Counted from the stretch's first letter, positions 1 through 8,625 are shown. The stretch is 64,000 nucleotides of DNA from JBEIGE01 sp040382055 (GCA_040382055.1 JBEIGE010000011.1:1-64000); one strand, 5' to 3'. The notes: generated by a model not told the origin, from the sequence alone. Made by a program: numbers and translations.

Positions 1-941
1 AAATACTGAATGCCCTGATATAAAAGGGATTAAGACGCTGCGAACGCGGGCATATCTGCCCCGTCGCAGAAATACTGAATGCCCTGATATAAAAGGGATT
101 AAGACTAAATGTCGCGTTTAGACTTGGCTGACATGGGAAATACTGAATGCCCTGATATAAAAGGGATTAAGACCGCAAGAGTGCGGCCTCTGCCCTGGCG
201 CATGCGGAAATACTGAATGCCCTGATATAAAAGGGATTAAGACGTAAAATCGCAACCCTCTTCGTCAATCTTGGGAAATACTGAATGCCCTGATATAAAA
301 GGGATTAAGACCTTTTGCCGACACGGACGCTGAAAACTCAACTTGAAATACTGAATGCCCTGATATAAAAGGGATTAAGACGTTGCCGTTAATGCTATCC
401 CCAATATGCGCTCCCGAAATACTGAATGCCCTGATATAAAAGGGATTAAGACTTGCCTCTGGCTCTGGGTGTTTTTCAGTCACCCAGAAATACTGAATGC
501 CCTGATATAAAAGGGATTAAGACACACGGCAATCTCCGCGATTTTGGCGCAGCGATGAAATACTGAATGCCCTGATATAAAAGGGATTAAGACGCATAGC
601 CCTTGGCTACAACCAGAGCCACCAAGGAAATACTGAATGCCCTGATATAAAAGGGATTAAGACTTATGTTGGAAACTAATGAACAGTTTGGCGAAACTGA
701 AATACTGAATGCCCTGATATAAAAGGGATTAAGACTAATAATTGGTTCTTGGTTACTGGTTACTGGTGAAATACTGAATGCCCTGATATAAAAGGGATTA
801 AGACCTTGCTTCTCTGTTTCTGCCTCAACCGTAATGAAATACTGAATGCCCTGATATAAAAGGGATTAAGACGTGGGGGTTTTTTTACCCTTGCCTTTGG
901 CACTGGAAATACTGAATGCCCTGATTTATAGGGATTAAGAC
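1..941 (+). CRISPR. CRISPR array, distal part (14 repeats, 13 spacers in view)
   Basis: A 37-bp repeat beginning GAAATACTGAATGCCC and ending GGGATTAAGAC recurs at 1 (first base lies outside the window), 69, 137, 207, 275, 345, 416, 487, 557, 627, 699, 768, 836 and 906, separated by unique spacers of 31-35 bp. The first 13 copies are identical where visible. The last copy (906-941) is one base shorter and altered in its middle, as expected for the leader-distal terminal repeat. With the 3' end ATTAAGAC resembling the 8-nt handle of type I/III crRNAs, this suggests transcription left to right and a leader to the left of the window. CCCT and AGGG inside the repeat can form a short stem. No cas gene is in the window, so the type is not determined. 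Confidence 0.98.
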
Positions 942-1096
942 TTTTAGGCGCAGGCCCCATTCGCCGTTGCCACAGAGTAAGTGGGCCTAGCAAGGCTTTG
1001 ACGCAGTAACCGCAAACACACAAGCCCGCCCGTCGGCGAGCGTGGGCCGGAGAACGTGGGCAGCGCCACCCGCCGTGCCAACCCTATGTCCTATGT

Positions 1097-1744
1097 CTAC
1101 TGGCGAATCACATCCGCCCCCGCAGGCGGCTTGAACTGGAAGCTGTCGGCGGGCAATTTCGGATTGCTCTCAAACTTGTTAAAGGTCAACACCGAGCGCT
1201 GGCTGAAGCTGTCCAGAATTTCCAGCACCGCCAGCTCGTTGGCTTTGTCCGAAACCCTGAAACCAATCCGGATGGACTGCAGCTGCCCGTCTGTGGCCTT
1301 GGGGCTGGCGGTGACCCATTGCAAGCCGTCCTTGTCGGGTGCCGCCTTCAAGATGAAATTGGCTTCCAGTTCTCGCACGTCCGCCGCAGCGGCAATGATG
1401 GCCGCCGGGGTGGAGGCCAACACCTGGGCCTGGCGGCGGGCGGTGACCTGGTTCAAATCGACGTCATGCATCCATAAGGTCTGGCCATCGGCCACCATGC
1501 TTTGCTCAAACGGTTTTTTGTAAACAAATTTAAAACGGTTGGGCCGCGAAAACTCAAAGTTGCCGCTTGAGGTTTTGCTGCGGGCGGTTTGGCCGTCGCG
1601 CGCGGGGGAAGTCACCACCTGGGTGAACTCCGAGCGGCCACTGGTGGTGGTTTTAAGAAAATTCTCAAGGCTATTTAGGCCGTCAGCCCTTGCTGGTATT
1701 GAATAGATTGCTATACAAAACAGAGTGACTAGAAGTTTATGCAT
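1097..1744 (-). CDS. lolA: Outer membrane lipoprotein carrier protein LolA
   Basis: LolA is the periplasmic chaperone that takes lipoproteins from the LolCDE transporter across the periplasm to LolB. The 215-residue product has a signal peptide of about 20 residues ending in ARA, then the family features FTQVV near residue 40 and the conserved stretch SRPNRFKFVYKKPFEQ near residue 90, followed by a VADGQTLWMHD strand. Length matches the family. It starts 15 bp after the ftsK stop on the same strand, the usual ftsK-lolA order in betaproteobacteria, so the two are probably co-transcribed. The cognate lolC and lolD are elsewhere in this window (42-43.5 kb). No terminator-like hairpin is evident between lolA and the CRISPR array. 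Confidence 0.95.
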   Translation of the reverse strand: MHKLLVTLFCIAIYSIPARADGLNSLENFLKTTTSGRSEFTQVVTSPARDGQTARSKTSSGNFEFSRPNRFKFVYKKPFEQSMVADGQTLWMHDVDLNQVTARRQAQVLASTPAAIIAAAADVRELEANFILKAAPDKDGLQWVTASPKATDGQLQSIRIGFRVSDKANELAVLEILDSFSQRSVLTFNKFESNPKLPADSFQFKPPAGADVIRQ

Positions 1745-1759
1745 GTCTGTGGCCCTTGC

Positions 1760-4114
1760 TCACTCGGCCCGCGAGGGGACCAGAATATCGCGTTGTCCGC
1801 TGGTGCTCATGGCGCTGACCAAGCCGGCTTTTTCCATGTCTTCGACCAGCCTTGCGGCCCGGTTGTAGCCAATTTTCAGGTGGCGTTGCACCAGTGAAAT
1901 GCTGGCCTTGCGGTTCTTCAGCACCACTTCTACCGCCTGGTCGTACATGGGGTCTTTCTCACCACCGGCTTCACCTGCCAGGCCGGAGCCGTCTTCGCCG
2001 TCCACGGTGCCGCCTTCCAGCACACCCTCGATGTAATTGGGTTCGCCCTGGCTCTTGAGGTACTTGACCACACGGTGCACTTCTTCGTCACTCACAAACG
2101 CACCATGCACGCGGATGGGCAAGCCAGTGCCGCTGGGCATGTACAGCATGTCACCCATGCCCAACAAGGCTTCAGCGCCCATCTGGTCCAGGATGGTGCG
2201 GCTGTCTATCTTGCTGCTGACCTGGAAAGCAATGCGGGTGGGGATATTGGCCTTGATCAGGCCGGTAATCACATCCACACTGGGGCGCTGGGTAGCCAAA
2301 ATCAGATGGATGCCTGCGGCGCGGGCTTTTTGCGCCAACCGGGCAATCAGCTCTTCAATTTTCTTGCCCACCACCATCATCAGGTCGGCCAGCTCATCAA
2401 TCACCACCACGATGTGGGGTAAACGCTCTACCGGCTCGGGGCTTTCGGGCGTGAGGCTAAACGGGTTGTAGATAAACTCGCCGCGCGCCTTGGCTTCGTC
2501 CCACTTGGCATTAAACCCGGCCAGGTTGCGCACACCCATTTTGCTCAGCAGTTTGTAACGGCGCTCCATCTCCATCACGCACCAGTTCAGGCCGTTGGCG
2601 GCCTGCTTCATGTCGGTCACCACCGGGCACAAGAGGTGCGGAATGCCTTCATACACGCTCATCTCCAGCATCTTGGGGTCGATCATCAGCAGGCGGACAT
2701 CACGGGCCTCGGCCTTGTAGAGCAGGCTCAGGATCATGGCGTTGATACCCACCGATTTGCCCGAGCCGGTGGTTCCGGCCACCAGCACGTGCGGCATCTT
2801 GGCCAGATCAGCCACCACCGGGTTGCCAATGATGTCTTTGCCCAGGCCCATGGTGAGCAGCGATTTGGCTTCGAAGTAGACCTGAGAGCCCAGGATTTCG
2901 GACAGCTTGATGGACTGCCGTTTGGCGTTGGGCAGCTCCAGCGCCATGTAGTTCTTGCCGGGAATGGTCTCGACCACACGGATGGAAATCAGGCTCAATG
3001 ACCGGGCCAGGTCTTTGGCCAGACCCACAATTTGCGACCCCTTGACGCCTGTGGCCGGCTCAATCTCATAACGGGTAATCACCGGGCCGGGCTGCGCCAG
3101 CACCACACGCACCTCGACACCAAAATCTTTGAGCTTTTTCTCAATCATGCGGCTGGTCATGTCCAGCGTCTCGGTCGGCACCGTCTCCTGGCGCAGTTGC
3201 GCACCGTCAAGCAAGTCAACCAGCGGCAGCTTGGAGTCAGGCATATCGCTGAACAAGGGTTTTTGTCTCTCCTTGGCCACGCGCTCACTTTGCGGCACAT
3301 CCAGCGGCGCGGGGTCCAGCATCAGCACTGGTGTGGGATGGTGTTCTACGAGTTCTTCACGCTCTTCAATCAGCACCTCTTCGCGCTCACGGGCAGCCAG
3401 TTGCCCCAGTGCCAGGTCCTGAGCCAGCTCCCGCTTTTCGCGGCGCGTCTCGATTTGATTCAGAATCCAGCCCCCGATGCGTTCGGCCAACTGGCCCCAG
3501 GAAAAACGGAACACCAGAGCCGTTCCGAGTAAGCCGGCACCAATTGCAACCAGCGCAGAACCCGCAAACCCCAGCCACTTCATGCTGAAAGCGCCCAGGT
3601 AATAGCCCAGAATGCCTCCGGCATGGCCGGGAAGTCGTCCCTCAAAACTATGAAACCGGGTCCACTCCAAAACCGCGCTGGCCACCAGCAGCAGGCACAT
3701 GCCCAGCCAGAAACCGCTGCGGCTGCTGGAAAGCCTTGCCAGCACAGTGCCGGATGCCAGCTGCTCATGCGCACGCGTGAGCTCGGCTCCGCGCAACCAG
3801 CGTGCAAAGTGGGAGAGCCAGACGCGCGCACCAGCAGCCACACACCACCAGACTGAAAAACCCAGCAGAAAATAGCTGAGGTCAGACACCAGCGCACCCA
3901 GCCTGCCGGCTCGGTTGCGCAGGGGACTTCCGTCTCCCGAGGTGGACCAGGCCGGGTCCGACAGGGTGTGGCTGAGCAGACAAAGCAGCCAGAAAGCCAG
4001 TGCAATCAATCCGCCAATCAGGAGTAACTCGGTGGCAAATCGGCTCCAGGCCGGTTTGGCAACCGATTGAGCGTCGCCATCGGAATGGTTCAGGGTGTTG
4101 AGTGAATACGTCAT
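1760..4114 (-). CDS. ftsK: DNA translocase FtsK
   Basis: FtsK is the septal DNA pump that moves chromosome ends and helps XerCD resolve dimers at division. The 784-residue protein has hydrophobic segments at about 30-50, 80-100, 135-150 and 165-205 (the N-terminal membrane domain), a charged linker at about 220-310, then the motor: beta domain from about 320, Walker A GTTGSGKS at 447-454, Walker B VVVIDELADLMM, and ILATQRPSVDVITG. The C-terminal 65 residues form the winged-helix gamma domain (KASISLVQRHLKIGYNRAARL) that reads KOPS sites. The linker is short, so this is the compact FtsK form common in betaproteobacteria. It is divergent from trxB and followed by lolA. Confidence 0.97.
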   Translation of the reverse strand: MTYSLNTLNHSDGDAQSVAKPAWSRFATELLLIGGLIALAFWLLCLLSHTLSDPAWSTSGDGSPLRNRAGRLGALVSDLSYFLLGFSVWWCVAAGARVWLSHFARWLRGAELTRAHEQLASGTVLARLSSSRSGFWLGMCLLLVASAVLEWTRFHSFEGRLPGHAGGILGYYLGAFSMKWLGFAGSALVAIGAGLLGTALVFRFSWGQLAERIGGWILNQIETRREKRELAQDLALGQLAAREREEVLIEEREELVEHHPTPVLMLDPAPLDVPQSERVAKERQKPLFSDMPDSKLPLVDLLDGAQLRQETVPTETLDMTSRMIEKKLKDFGVEVRVVLAQPGPVITRYEIEPATGVKGSQIVGLAKDLARSLSLISIRVVETIPGKNYMALELPNAKRQSIKLSEILGSQVYFEAKSLLTMGLGKDIIGNPVVADLAKMPHVLVAGTTGSGKSVGINAMILSLLYKAEARDVRLLMIDPKMLEMSVYEGIPHLLCPVVTDMKQAANGLNWCVMEMERRYKLLSKMGVRNLAGFNAKWDEAKARGEFIYNPFSLTPESPEPVERLPHIVVVIDELADLMMVVGKKIEELIARLAQKARAAGIHLILATQRPSVDVITGLIKANIPTRIAFQVSSKIDSRTILDQMGAEALLGMGDMLYMPSGTGLPIRVHGAFVSDEEVHRVVKYLKSQGEPNYIEGVLEGGTVDGEDGSGLAGEAGGEKDPMYDQAVEVVLKNRKASISLVQRHLKIGYNRAARLVEDMEKAGLVSAMSTSGQRDILVPSRAE

Positions 4115-4170
4115 GGTGATGCGGGTGCAAGCTTAACTCAGCCTTGACGCCACTACCCCACTCCTGGGTA

Positions 4171-4199
4171 TTGGGCAGGTTGGCAATCACTTTTACAAT
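4171..4199 (+). promoter_or_regulatory. Candidate sigma70 promoter of trxB
   Basis: TTGGGC at 4171-4176 and TACAAT at 4194-4199 are separated by 17 bp, about 80 bp upstream of the trxB ATG in the ftsK-trxB divergent gap. Based on consensus fit only. Confidence 0.4.
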
Positions 4200-4281
4200 A
4201 GACCTTCATCAGATGTCAGCGTAATCAATCTGAATCCCAACACAAGGCGGCGCAGCTGCCCTTACTTCACAAGGTTTGAAC

Positions 4282-5241
4282 ATGTCCTCCAACAAGCATG
4301 CCCAGGTTCTGATTCTGGGCTCCGGCCCAGCGGGATACACCGCCGCCGTTTATGCTGCGCGCGCCAATCTCAAGCCCGTGCTGATTACCGGAATCGCCCA
4401 GGGCGGCCAGCTCATGACCACCACCGAGGTGGATAACTGGCCTGCCGACGTGCATGGCGTCCAGGGGCCAGAGCTGATGCAGCGTTTTCTGGAGCATGCC
4501 GAGCGCTTCAAGACCGAGATTGTGTTTGACCACATCAACAAGGTCGATTTTTCAAAACGACCATTCACCCTCACTGGCGACAGCGGCACTTACACCTGTG
4601 ATGCGCTGATTCTGGCCACCGGTGCCTCGGCCAAATACCTGGGACTGCCCTCTGAGACGGCCTTCATGGGTAAGGGCGTGAGCGGCTGCGCCACTTGCGA
4701 CGGTTTCTTTTACCGCGACCAGGTCTGCTGCGTGATTGGCGGGGGCAACACCGCCGTGGAAGAAGCGCTTTATTTGTCCAATATTGCCAGCAAGGTTTAC
4801 CTGGTGCACCGGCGTGACAAGTTCAAGGCCGAGCCGATTCTGGTGGATAAGGTGATGGATAAAGTGGCGGCCGGCAAGATTGAACTTAAAACCTTCCAGA
4901 CCCTGGACGAAGTGCTGGGCGACGCCAGCGGGGTAACAGGCATCCGCATCAAAAGCACGGTCGATGGCAGCACCGAGGAGATCAAGCTTCAAGGCTGTTT
5001 TATCGCCATTGGCCATGCGCCCAATACCGATATTTTCCAGGGCCAGCTGGACATGAACGGAGGCTATCTCATCACCCGTGGCGGGCTGCAGGGTTTTGCC
5101 ACCCAAACCAGCGTGCCCGGCGTGTTTGCTGCGGGCGACGTGGCCGACCACGTTTACCGCCAGGCCATTACCAGCGCTGGCACCGGCTGTATGGCCGCGC
5201 TTGACGCCCAACGGTTTCTGGAACAGGCACAAACGACCTGA
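4282..5241 (+). CDS. trxB: Thioredoxin reductase
   Basis: NADPH-dependent flavoenzyme that reduces thioredoxin. The 319-residue product has the N-terminal FAD-binding motif GSGPAGYTAA, the redox-active CATC at Cys136/Cys139, the NADPH-binding motif GGGNTAVEEA at about residues 158-167, and the C-terminal FAD motif GVFAAGDVAD. I chose the ATG at 4282 because AAGG lies 7 bases ahead of it; a TTG two codons upstream (4276) is open but has no better site. It is transcribed alone and diverges from ftsK. The 245 bp after it hold the rpmB promoter region. Confidence 0.97.
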   Translation: MSSNKHAQVLILGSGPAGYTAAVYAARANLKPVLITGIAQGGQLMTTTEVDNWPADVHGVQGPELMQRFLEHAERFKTEIVFDHINKVDFSKRPFTLTGDSGTYTCDALILATGASAKYLGLPSETAFMGKGVSGCATCDGFFYRDQVCCVIGGGNTAVEEALYLSNIASKVYLVHRRDKFKAEPILVDKVMDKVAAGKIELKTFQTLDEVLGDASGVTGIRIKSTVDGSTEEIKLQGCFIAIGHAPNTDIFQGQLDMNGGYLITRGGLQGFATQTSVPGVFAAGDVADHVYRQAITSAGTGCMAALDAQRFLEQAQTT

Positions 5242-5323
5242 TTTCACCCAGCTCTGGCTGCGCTGGCCCAACGTGGCTGTGGGCCTGGCTGGCACGCTGG
5301 TTGTTTACTTGCTTGGGCTGAGT

Positions 5324-5351
5324 TTGTAAGCCTGGGATTGCTTGCTATAAT
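5324..5351 (+). promoter_or_regulatory. Candidate promoter of rpmB-rpmG
   Basis: TTGTAA at 5324-5329, a 16-bp spacer, and TATAAT at 5346-5351, the latter preceded by TG at 5343-5344 (extended -10). It lies about 135 bp before the rpmB start. The leader between them contains a weak 4-bp stem followed by six T residues (5379-5399), which could be a leader attenuator, but that part is speculative. Confidence 0.6.
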
Positions 5352-5487
5352 CACCGGCTTTGCTGGAAACGGCATACAGGGTTACCGCCACCCTTTTTTC
5401 TTGGCGAGGTGAAGCTGGATCATCAGCGGACGGGCAATACAGCCCAGCCGACCCGGTGCCAGCTGTTTGAAATGATGGAGTGTCCTG

Positions 5488-5721
5488 ATGGCACGCGTAT
5501 GTGAAGTAACGGGCAAAGGCCCGATGGTGGGAAACAATGTTTCTCACGCCAACAACAAAACCAAGCGTCGGTTCCTGCCCAACCTGCAATACCGCCGTTT
5601 CTGGGTGGAGACTGAAAACCGCTGGATTCGCCTGCGTATTTCCAACGCTGGTCTGCGTCTGATCGACAAAAACGGCATCGACACTGTGCTCGCAGACATG
5701 CGCGCACGCGGTCAAATCTAA
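5488..5721 (+). CDS. rpmB: 50S ribosomal protein L28
   Basis: Structural protein of the large ribosomal subunit. The 77-residue product is of standard length and carries the family signature MARVCEVTGKGPMVGNNVSH followed by NNKTKRRFLPNLQ and a basic C-terminus. It lacks the zinc-ribbon cysteine set (a single Cys at position 5). rpmG follows 95 bp downstream, the usual rpmB-rpmG pair, with an unusual tandem hairpin repeat between them. Expression probably starts at the extended -10 promoter near 5346. Confidence 0.98.
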   Translation: MARVCEVTGKGPMVGNNVSHANNKTKRRFLPNLQYRRFWVETENRWIRLRISNAGLRLIDKNGIDTVLADMRARGQI

Positions 5722-5725
5722 GACC

Positions 5726-5792
5726 TTGTGGGACAGACCTTTAGCTCTGTCCTTCGTGAATTTTTTTGTGGGACAGCCCTTTAGCTCTGTCC
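5726..5792. repeat. Two tandem copies of a 27-bp hairpin repeat between rpmB and rpmG
   Basis: Copies at 5726-5752 and 5766-5792 differ at only one position and share TTGTGGGACAG and CTTTAGCTCTGTCC. Each is an inverted repeat: GGACAGA...TCTGTCC in the first, GGGACAG...CTGTCCC in the second, with loops of 8-10 bases. They are spaced 40 bp apart and lie wholly between the rpmB stop and the rpmG ribosome-binding site. They could be REP-like palindromes or an mRNA processing or stability element. No third copy was noticed in the window. Confidence 0.85.
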
Positions 5793-5816
5793 CCAACTAA
5801 TTAAAGGAGTATTTTT

Positions 5817-5987
5817 ATGGCCACCAAAGGCGGACGCGAAAAAATCAAGCTGGAATCTACAGCCGGCACCGGTCACTTCTACACCACCAGCAAGAACAAG
5901 AAGACCATGCCCGAGAAAATGCTGATCATGAAATTTGATCCCAAAGCTCGCAAGCATGTGGAGTACAAGGAAATGAAGCTGAAGTAA
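5817..5987 (+). CDS. rpmG: 50S ribosomal protein L33
   Basis: Small basic protein of the large ribosomal subunit. The 56-residue product begins MATKGGREKIKLESTAGTGH and ends KHVEYKEMKLK; length and sequence match the cysteine-free (C-minus) L33 form that does not bind zinc. The start is fixed by AAAGGAG 7 bases ahead of the ATG. It is the second gene of rpmB-rpmG and ends 16 bp before a strong terminator. Confidence 0.97.
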   Translation: MATKGGREKIKLESTAGTGHFYTTSKNKKTMPEKMLIMKFDPKARKHVEYKEMKLK

Positions 5988-6003
5988 TTCGGCGACATTC
6001 TGC

Positions 6004-6039
6004 AAAAAGCCTGCTGATGTTTTATCAGCAGGCTTTTTT
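6004..6039. terminator. Rho-independent terminator after rpmG, probably bidirectional
   Basis: AAAAAGCCTGCTGAT and its complement ATCAGCAGGCTTTTTT flank a 5-base GTTTT loop. The A run on one side and T run on the other mean it can stop both rpmG transcription and the oncoming uraD transcript, whose stop codon is 27 bp away. Confidence 0.93.
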
Positions 6040-6065
6040 CATGCGGCGCAAGCCCGCTTGCCAAC

Positions 6066-6590
6066 TTACGGGTTGGACGGGAGCAAGTCGCGCAAACGAA
6101 AACCGCCGATTTTGTAAATTTGCTGCAGGCTTTCCTGTGCTTCCTGAATCGGGTCGTTCCCCAGCCGCGACTCCATGAGCGCAATGATGCTGTGACGGGT
6201 ATGACCGCGCACCGCCACAATGAACGGAAAACCGAACTTGCGGTTGTAGTCGCCATTCAAACGCTGTAATTGCTCAAACTCCTGCGGACTGCACTGGTTC
6301 AAGCCGGCCCCGCTTTGCTCCCGGGTGGACTCTTCGGTCAACTCCCCACGAACAGCGGCTTTGCCGGCAAGTTCGGGATGGGCGCGGATGAGTTTGAGTT
6401 GAGCAGCCTGGCCAGCTTGATCAATGCAGGCCGTCATGGCCGAATGCAGCTGATCGACAGATGCAAATGGGCGCTGATCAAAGACCTGCTCCGCAACCCA
6501 CGGGGAGTGTTCAAAGATGCCGCCCAGTAGACGAACGAACTGTTCACGGTCCATGGCGTTGAGCGCCTGCAATGTGACTGATGGGTTCAC
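6066..6590 (-). CDS. uraD: 2-oxo-4-hydroxy-4-carboxy-5-ureidoimidazoline (OHCU) decarboxylase
   Basis: Converts OHCU to S-allantoin, the third step from urate. The product (174 residues from GTG at 6590) carries the family motifs RAHPELAGKA, containing the catalytic His, and NGDYNRKFGFPFIVAVRG. A longer reading frame stays open upstream to 6746, but it runs antiparallel through puuE sequence in another frame. The GTG at 6590 overlaps the puuE stop as GTGA, the sign of translational coupling, so I prefer it. Together with puuE it forms a leftward pair; uraH, which makes its substrate, is in the divergent arm of the cluster. Confidence 0.93.
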   Translation of the reverse strand: MNPSVTLQALNAMDREQFVRLLGGIFEHSPWVAEQVFDQRPFASVDQLHSAMTACIDQAGQAAQLKLIRAHPELAGKAAVRGELTEESTREQSGAGLNQCSPQEFEQLQRLNGDYNRKFGFPFIVAVRGHTRHSIIALMESRLGNDPIQEAQESLQQIYKIGGFRLRDLLPSNP

Positions 6591-7558
6591 GGTGTGCTCG
6601 GCAGGGGTTGGGGACTGGGATAAGTGGCCGCCCAATGGCGGGCGATGTCGATGCGTCGGCATACCCAGACTTTGTCGTGCGACTGAACATAGTCCAGAAA
6701 CCGCTGGATGGCTCGAAAACGCCCGGGTCGTCCCAGCAAACGGCAATGCATGCCGATGGAAAGCATTTTGGGGCGATCCAGCCCCTGCGGGTCCCCCTCT
6801 TCGTACAGCACGTCAAAGCTGTCTTTGAGGTACTGGTAAAACTGCTCGCCCGTATTGAAACCCTGCACCTGGGAGAACCGCATGTCGTTGCTGTCGAGTG
6901 TGTAGGGCACGATCAGGCGCTGCATGGTGCTGCCGTCGGTTTTGGTCACTGGCATCCAGAATGGCAAGTCGTCGCCGTAATAGTCGCTGTCGTACTCATA
7001 GCCGCCCAAATCAGCCACCAAACGCTTGGTGTTGGGGCTGTCGCGACCGGTGTACCAGCCCAGAGGCCATTGGTTCTTTGTCAATTCCTGAATGATCTGG
7101 GTGCCAATGGCAATATGCTGGCGCTCGCGTTGCTCACTCATGTGCTGGTAATGAATCCAGCGCCAGTTGTGGCAAGCAATCTCATGGCCCAAATCAACAA
7201 AAGCCTGAGTGAGATCGGGGTTGCGCTGCAAGGCCATCGAAATCCCAAACACCGTGAGCGGCAGACCACGTTTCTCGAACTCGCGCAGGATGCGCCAGGA
7301 GCCAACCCGCCCACCGTACTCGTACATCGACGCCATGCTCAGATGGCGTGCCTCAAACGCTTGTGCCACGATGAGCTCTGACAGAAATGTTTCCGAGGCC
7401 GGGTCTCCATGCAGAACGCTGTTCTCCCCGCCCTCCTCGTAGTTCAGCACAAACTGAACCGCAATACGGGCACCATCCGGCCAGCGTGCGTGGGGTGCAT
7501 CCCGGCCGTAGCCGATCAGGTCGCGGGGGTAAGGGGTGTTGTCGACAGGACTGTCCAT
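6587..7558 (-). CDS. puuE: Cofactor-independent allantoinase PuuE (polysaccharide-deacetylase fold)
   Basis: Hydrolyses allantoin to allantoate. The 323-residue product starts MDSPVDNTPYPRDLIGYG and has the PuuE hallmarks WPDGARIAVQFVLNYEEGGE near residue 25, EYGGRVGSWRILR near 105, the metal-site region GHEIACHNWRWIHYQ near 150 and GWYTGRDSPNT near 195. It belongs to the carbohydrate esterase 4 fold rather than the classical metal-dependent amidohydrolase allantoinases. It overlaps uraD by 4 bp. Nothing else in the window could perform this step, and the other enzymes of the pathway are next to it. Confidence 0.93.
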   Translation of the reverse strand: MDSPVDNTPYPRDLIGYGRDAPHARWPDGARIAVQFVLNYEEGGENSVLHGDPASETFLSELIVAQAFEARHLSMASMYEYGGRVGSWRILREFEKRGLPLTVFGISMALQRNPDLTQAFVDLGHEIACHNWRWIHYQHMSEQRERQHIAIGTQIIQELTKNQWPLGWYTGRDSPNTKRLVADLGGYEYDSDYYGDDLPFWMPVTKTDGSTMQRLIVPYTLDSNDMRFSQVQGFNTGEQFYQYLKDSFDVLYEEGDPQGLDRPKMLSIGMHCRLLGRPGRFRAIQRFLDYVQSHDKVWVCRRIDIARHWAATYPSPQPLPSTP

Positions 7559-7863
7559 GAAAAAAATACCTTTAAATTAATTCTGGGCACCAAGTGGTTT
7601 CAGTGGCTACAGTGGATTCAGCGACTCAACGAGCTGCCGGAGCATCAGGCTAAACACCGCTGAAAATAGACTGAACACCACACCAGCGAGTTCGTGCAGG
7701 ACACAGATGATAACGAGAATGACCCCCTGCAGCCGCACACAAATCTGCTTCGCAGGCCCAAGGCTGCGTGACACACTGTGGGTAAACTTTCATCACCCGG
7801 GTGCGCGGTAGGGCCTGGGCCATTCGTGCATGTCAATTGGTTTTTTGAATGAAAGTGCAAGGG
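7559..7863. other. Gap between puuE and the GntR gene (305 bp)
   Basis: Both flanking genes run leftward. No supported coding sequence or strong terminator is visible. It contains GTCAATTGG near 7832, a possible degenerate half-site of the palindrome described at 8614. Whether puuE has its own promoter here cannot be decided from sequence alone. Confidence 0.4.
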
Positions 7864-8556
7864 TCAGCTGCGGTTCAGGGCACTGCGTAAATCGAATTCA
7901 GCCTCTTGCGGTGTCTTGGAGCGGTGCGAACATCCTTGCAGATGGCGAGCCATGCTTTTGATCGCGCCAGCTTTGTCGCCGGACTCCAGGCAAGTCAAGA
8001 TATCCTGGTGGTCGTCAAAGGAACAGGCGTTTTGTCCGGGGACATCTACACTGGCTATCAAAAGGGTAGTTCGGGAGACCAGCCGGCGCAACATGTCGGT
8101 GAGCTGGTGGTTACCCGCCATGGCGGCCAAAGCCATGTGAAATTCCGCAGAAAGCCGTATCCAGCTTGGGCGGTCCCCGTTTTCCCAGGCCTCCCGCTCC
8201 CGTTTCACCATGTCTTTGAGCGACTTGAAGGCATCCGCAGAGGCTTGATCGGCGACTTTTTGAACCACCAGTCGCTCCAGCGCCTGACGCAGATCAAACA
8301 TTTCCATGGCCTCCTGAGCGGTCGGGCTGGCAATAAATGCACCCCGGTTGGGTTCAAGATCAACCAAACCCTCGTGGGCCAGTTGCGCAAGGACCTTGCG
8401 CACGTGGTGGCGGGCAAGCCCGTAAATTTCACACAGGGAGTGCTCGGTCAACTTGGTTAAAGGTGGCAGGCGATGCGACATGACCGCGTCATAGATGTCG
8501 GCATACATCCTGCTTTGGACAAGGTCTGTAGAGTGGGGACTCTTGGGCTTGGCCAT
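7864..8556 (-). CDS. GntR family transcriptional regulator (FadR/FCD subfamily), likely purine catabolism regulator
   Basis: The 230-residue protein has an N-terminal winged helix (about 15-75: LTEHSLCEIYGLARHHVRKV, then the wing LVDLEPNRGAFI) and a C-terminal all-helical FCD effector domain (about 85-215) with the typical FHMALAAMAGN and DDHQDILTCLESGDKAGA segments. FCD regulators bind small acids through a metal-coordinating pocket. The gene lies between the two arms of the urate pathway, divergent from uraH. A perfect 12-bp palindrome sits in the shared 110-bp gap and a near-copy lies in uraH. I infer that it controls this cluster in response to a purine breakdown product; the ligand is unknown. 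Confidence 0.9.
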   Translation of the reverse strand: MAKPKSPHSTDLVQSRMYADIYDAVMSHRLPPLTKLTEHSLCEIYGLARHHVRKVLAQLAHEGLVDLEPNRGAFIASPTAQEAMEMFDLRQALERLVVQKVADQASADAFKSLKDMVKREREAWENGDRPSWIRLSAEFHMALAAMAGNHQLTDMLRRLVSRTTLLIASVDVPGQNACSFDDHQDILTCLESGDKAGAIKSMARHLQGCSHRSKTPQEAEFDLRSALNRS

Positions 8557-8613
8557 AAAAAGTCGGTTTGAAGATAAGATAAGGCGCTTGACGATGATGT
8601 GATTTTACTTATG

Positions 8614-8625
8614 ATTGTCGACAAT
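8614..8625. promoter_or_regulatory. Candidate operator 1 for the GntR regulator
   Basis: ATTGTCGACAAT is a perfect 12-bp palindrome in the GntR-uraH divergent gap, 42 bp before the uraH start. TTGTnnACAA-type palindromes are typical of FCD-family GntR operators. Confidence 0.55.

Noticed and set aside
265..1023. Two minus-strand frames through the CRISPR repeats, with recurrent LNPFYIRAFSIS-like peptides
   Set aside because: The peptide is just the repeat translated; the frames depend on spacer lengths and have no gene signals.
5305..5796. 163-residue minus-strand frame across rpmB
   Set aside because: It is a shadow of rpmB and its leader, with no ribosome-binding site or family resemblance.
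6591..6746. N-terminal extension of uraD
   Set aside because: It lies in another frame of the puuE gene; the GTGA overlap at 6587-6590 gives a better start and a normal family length.
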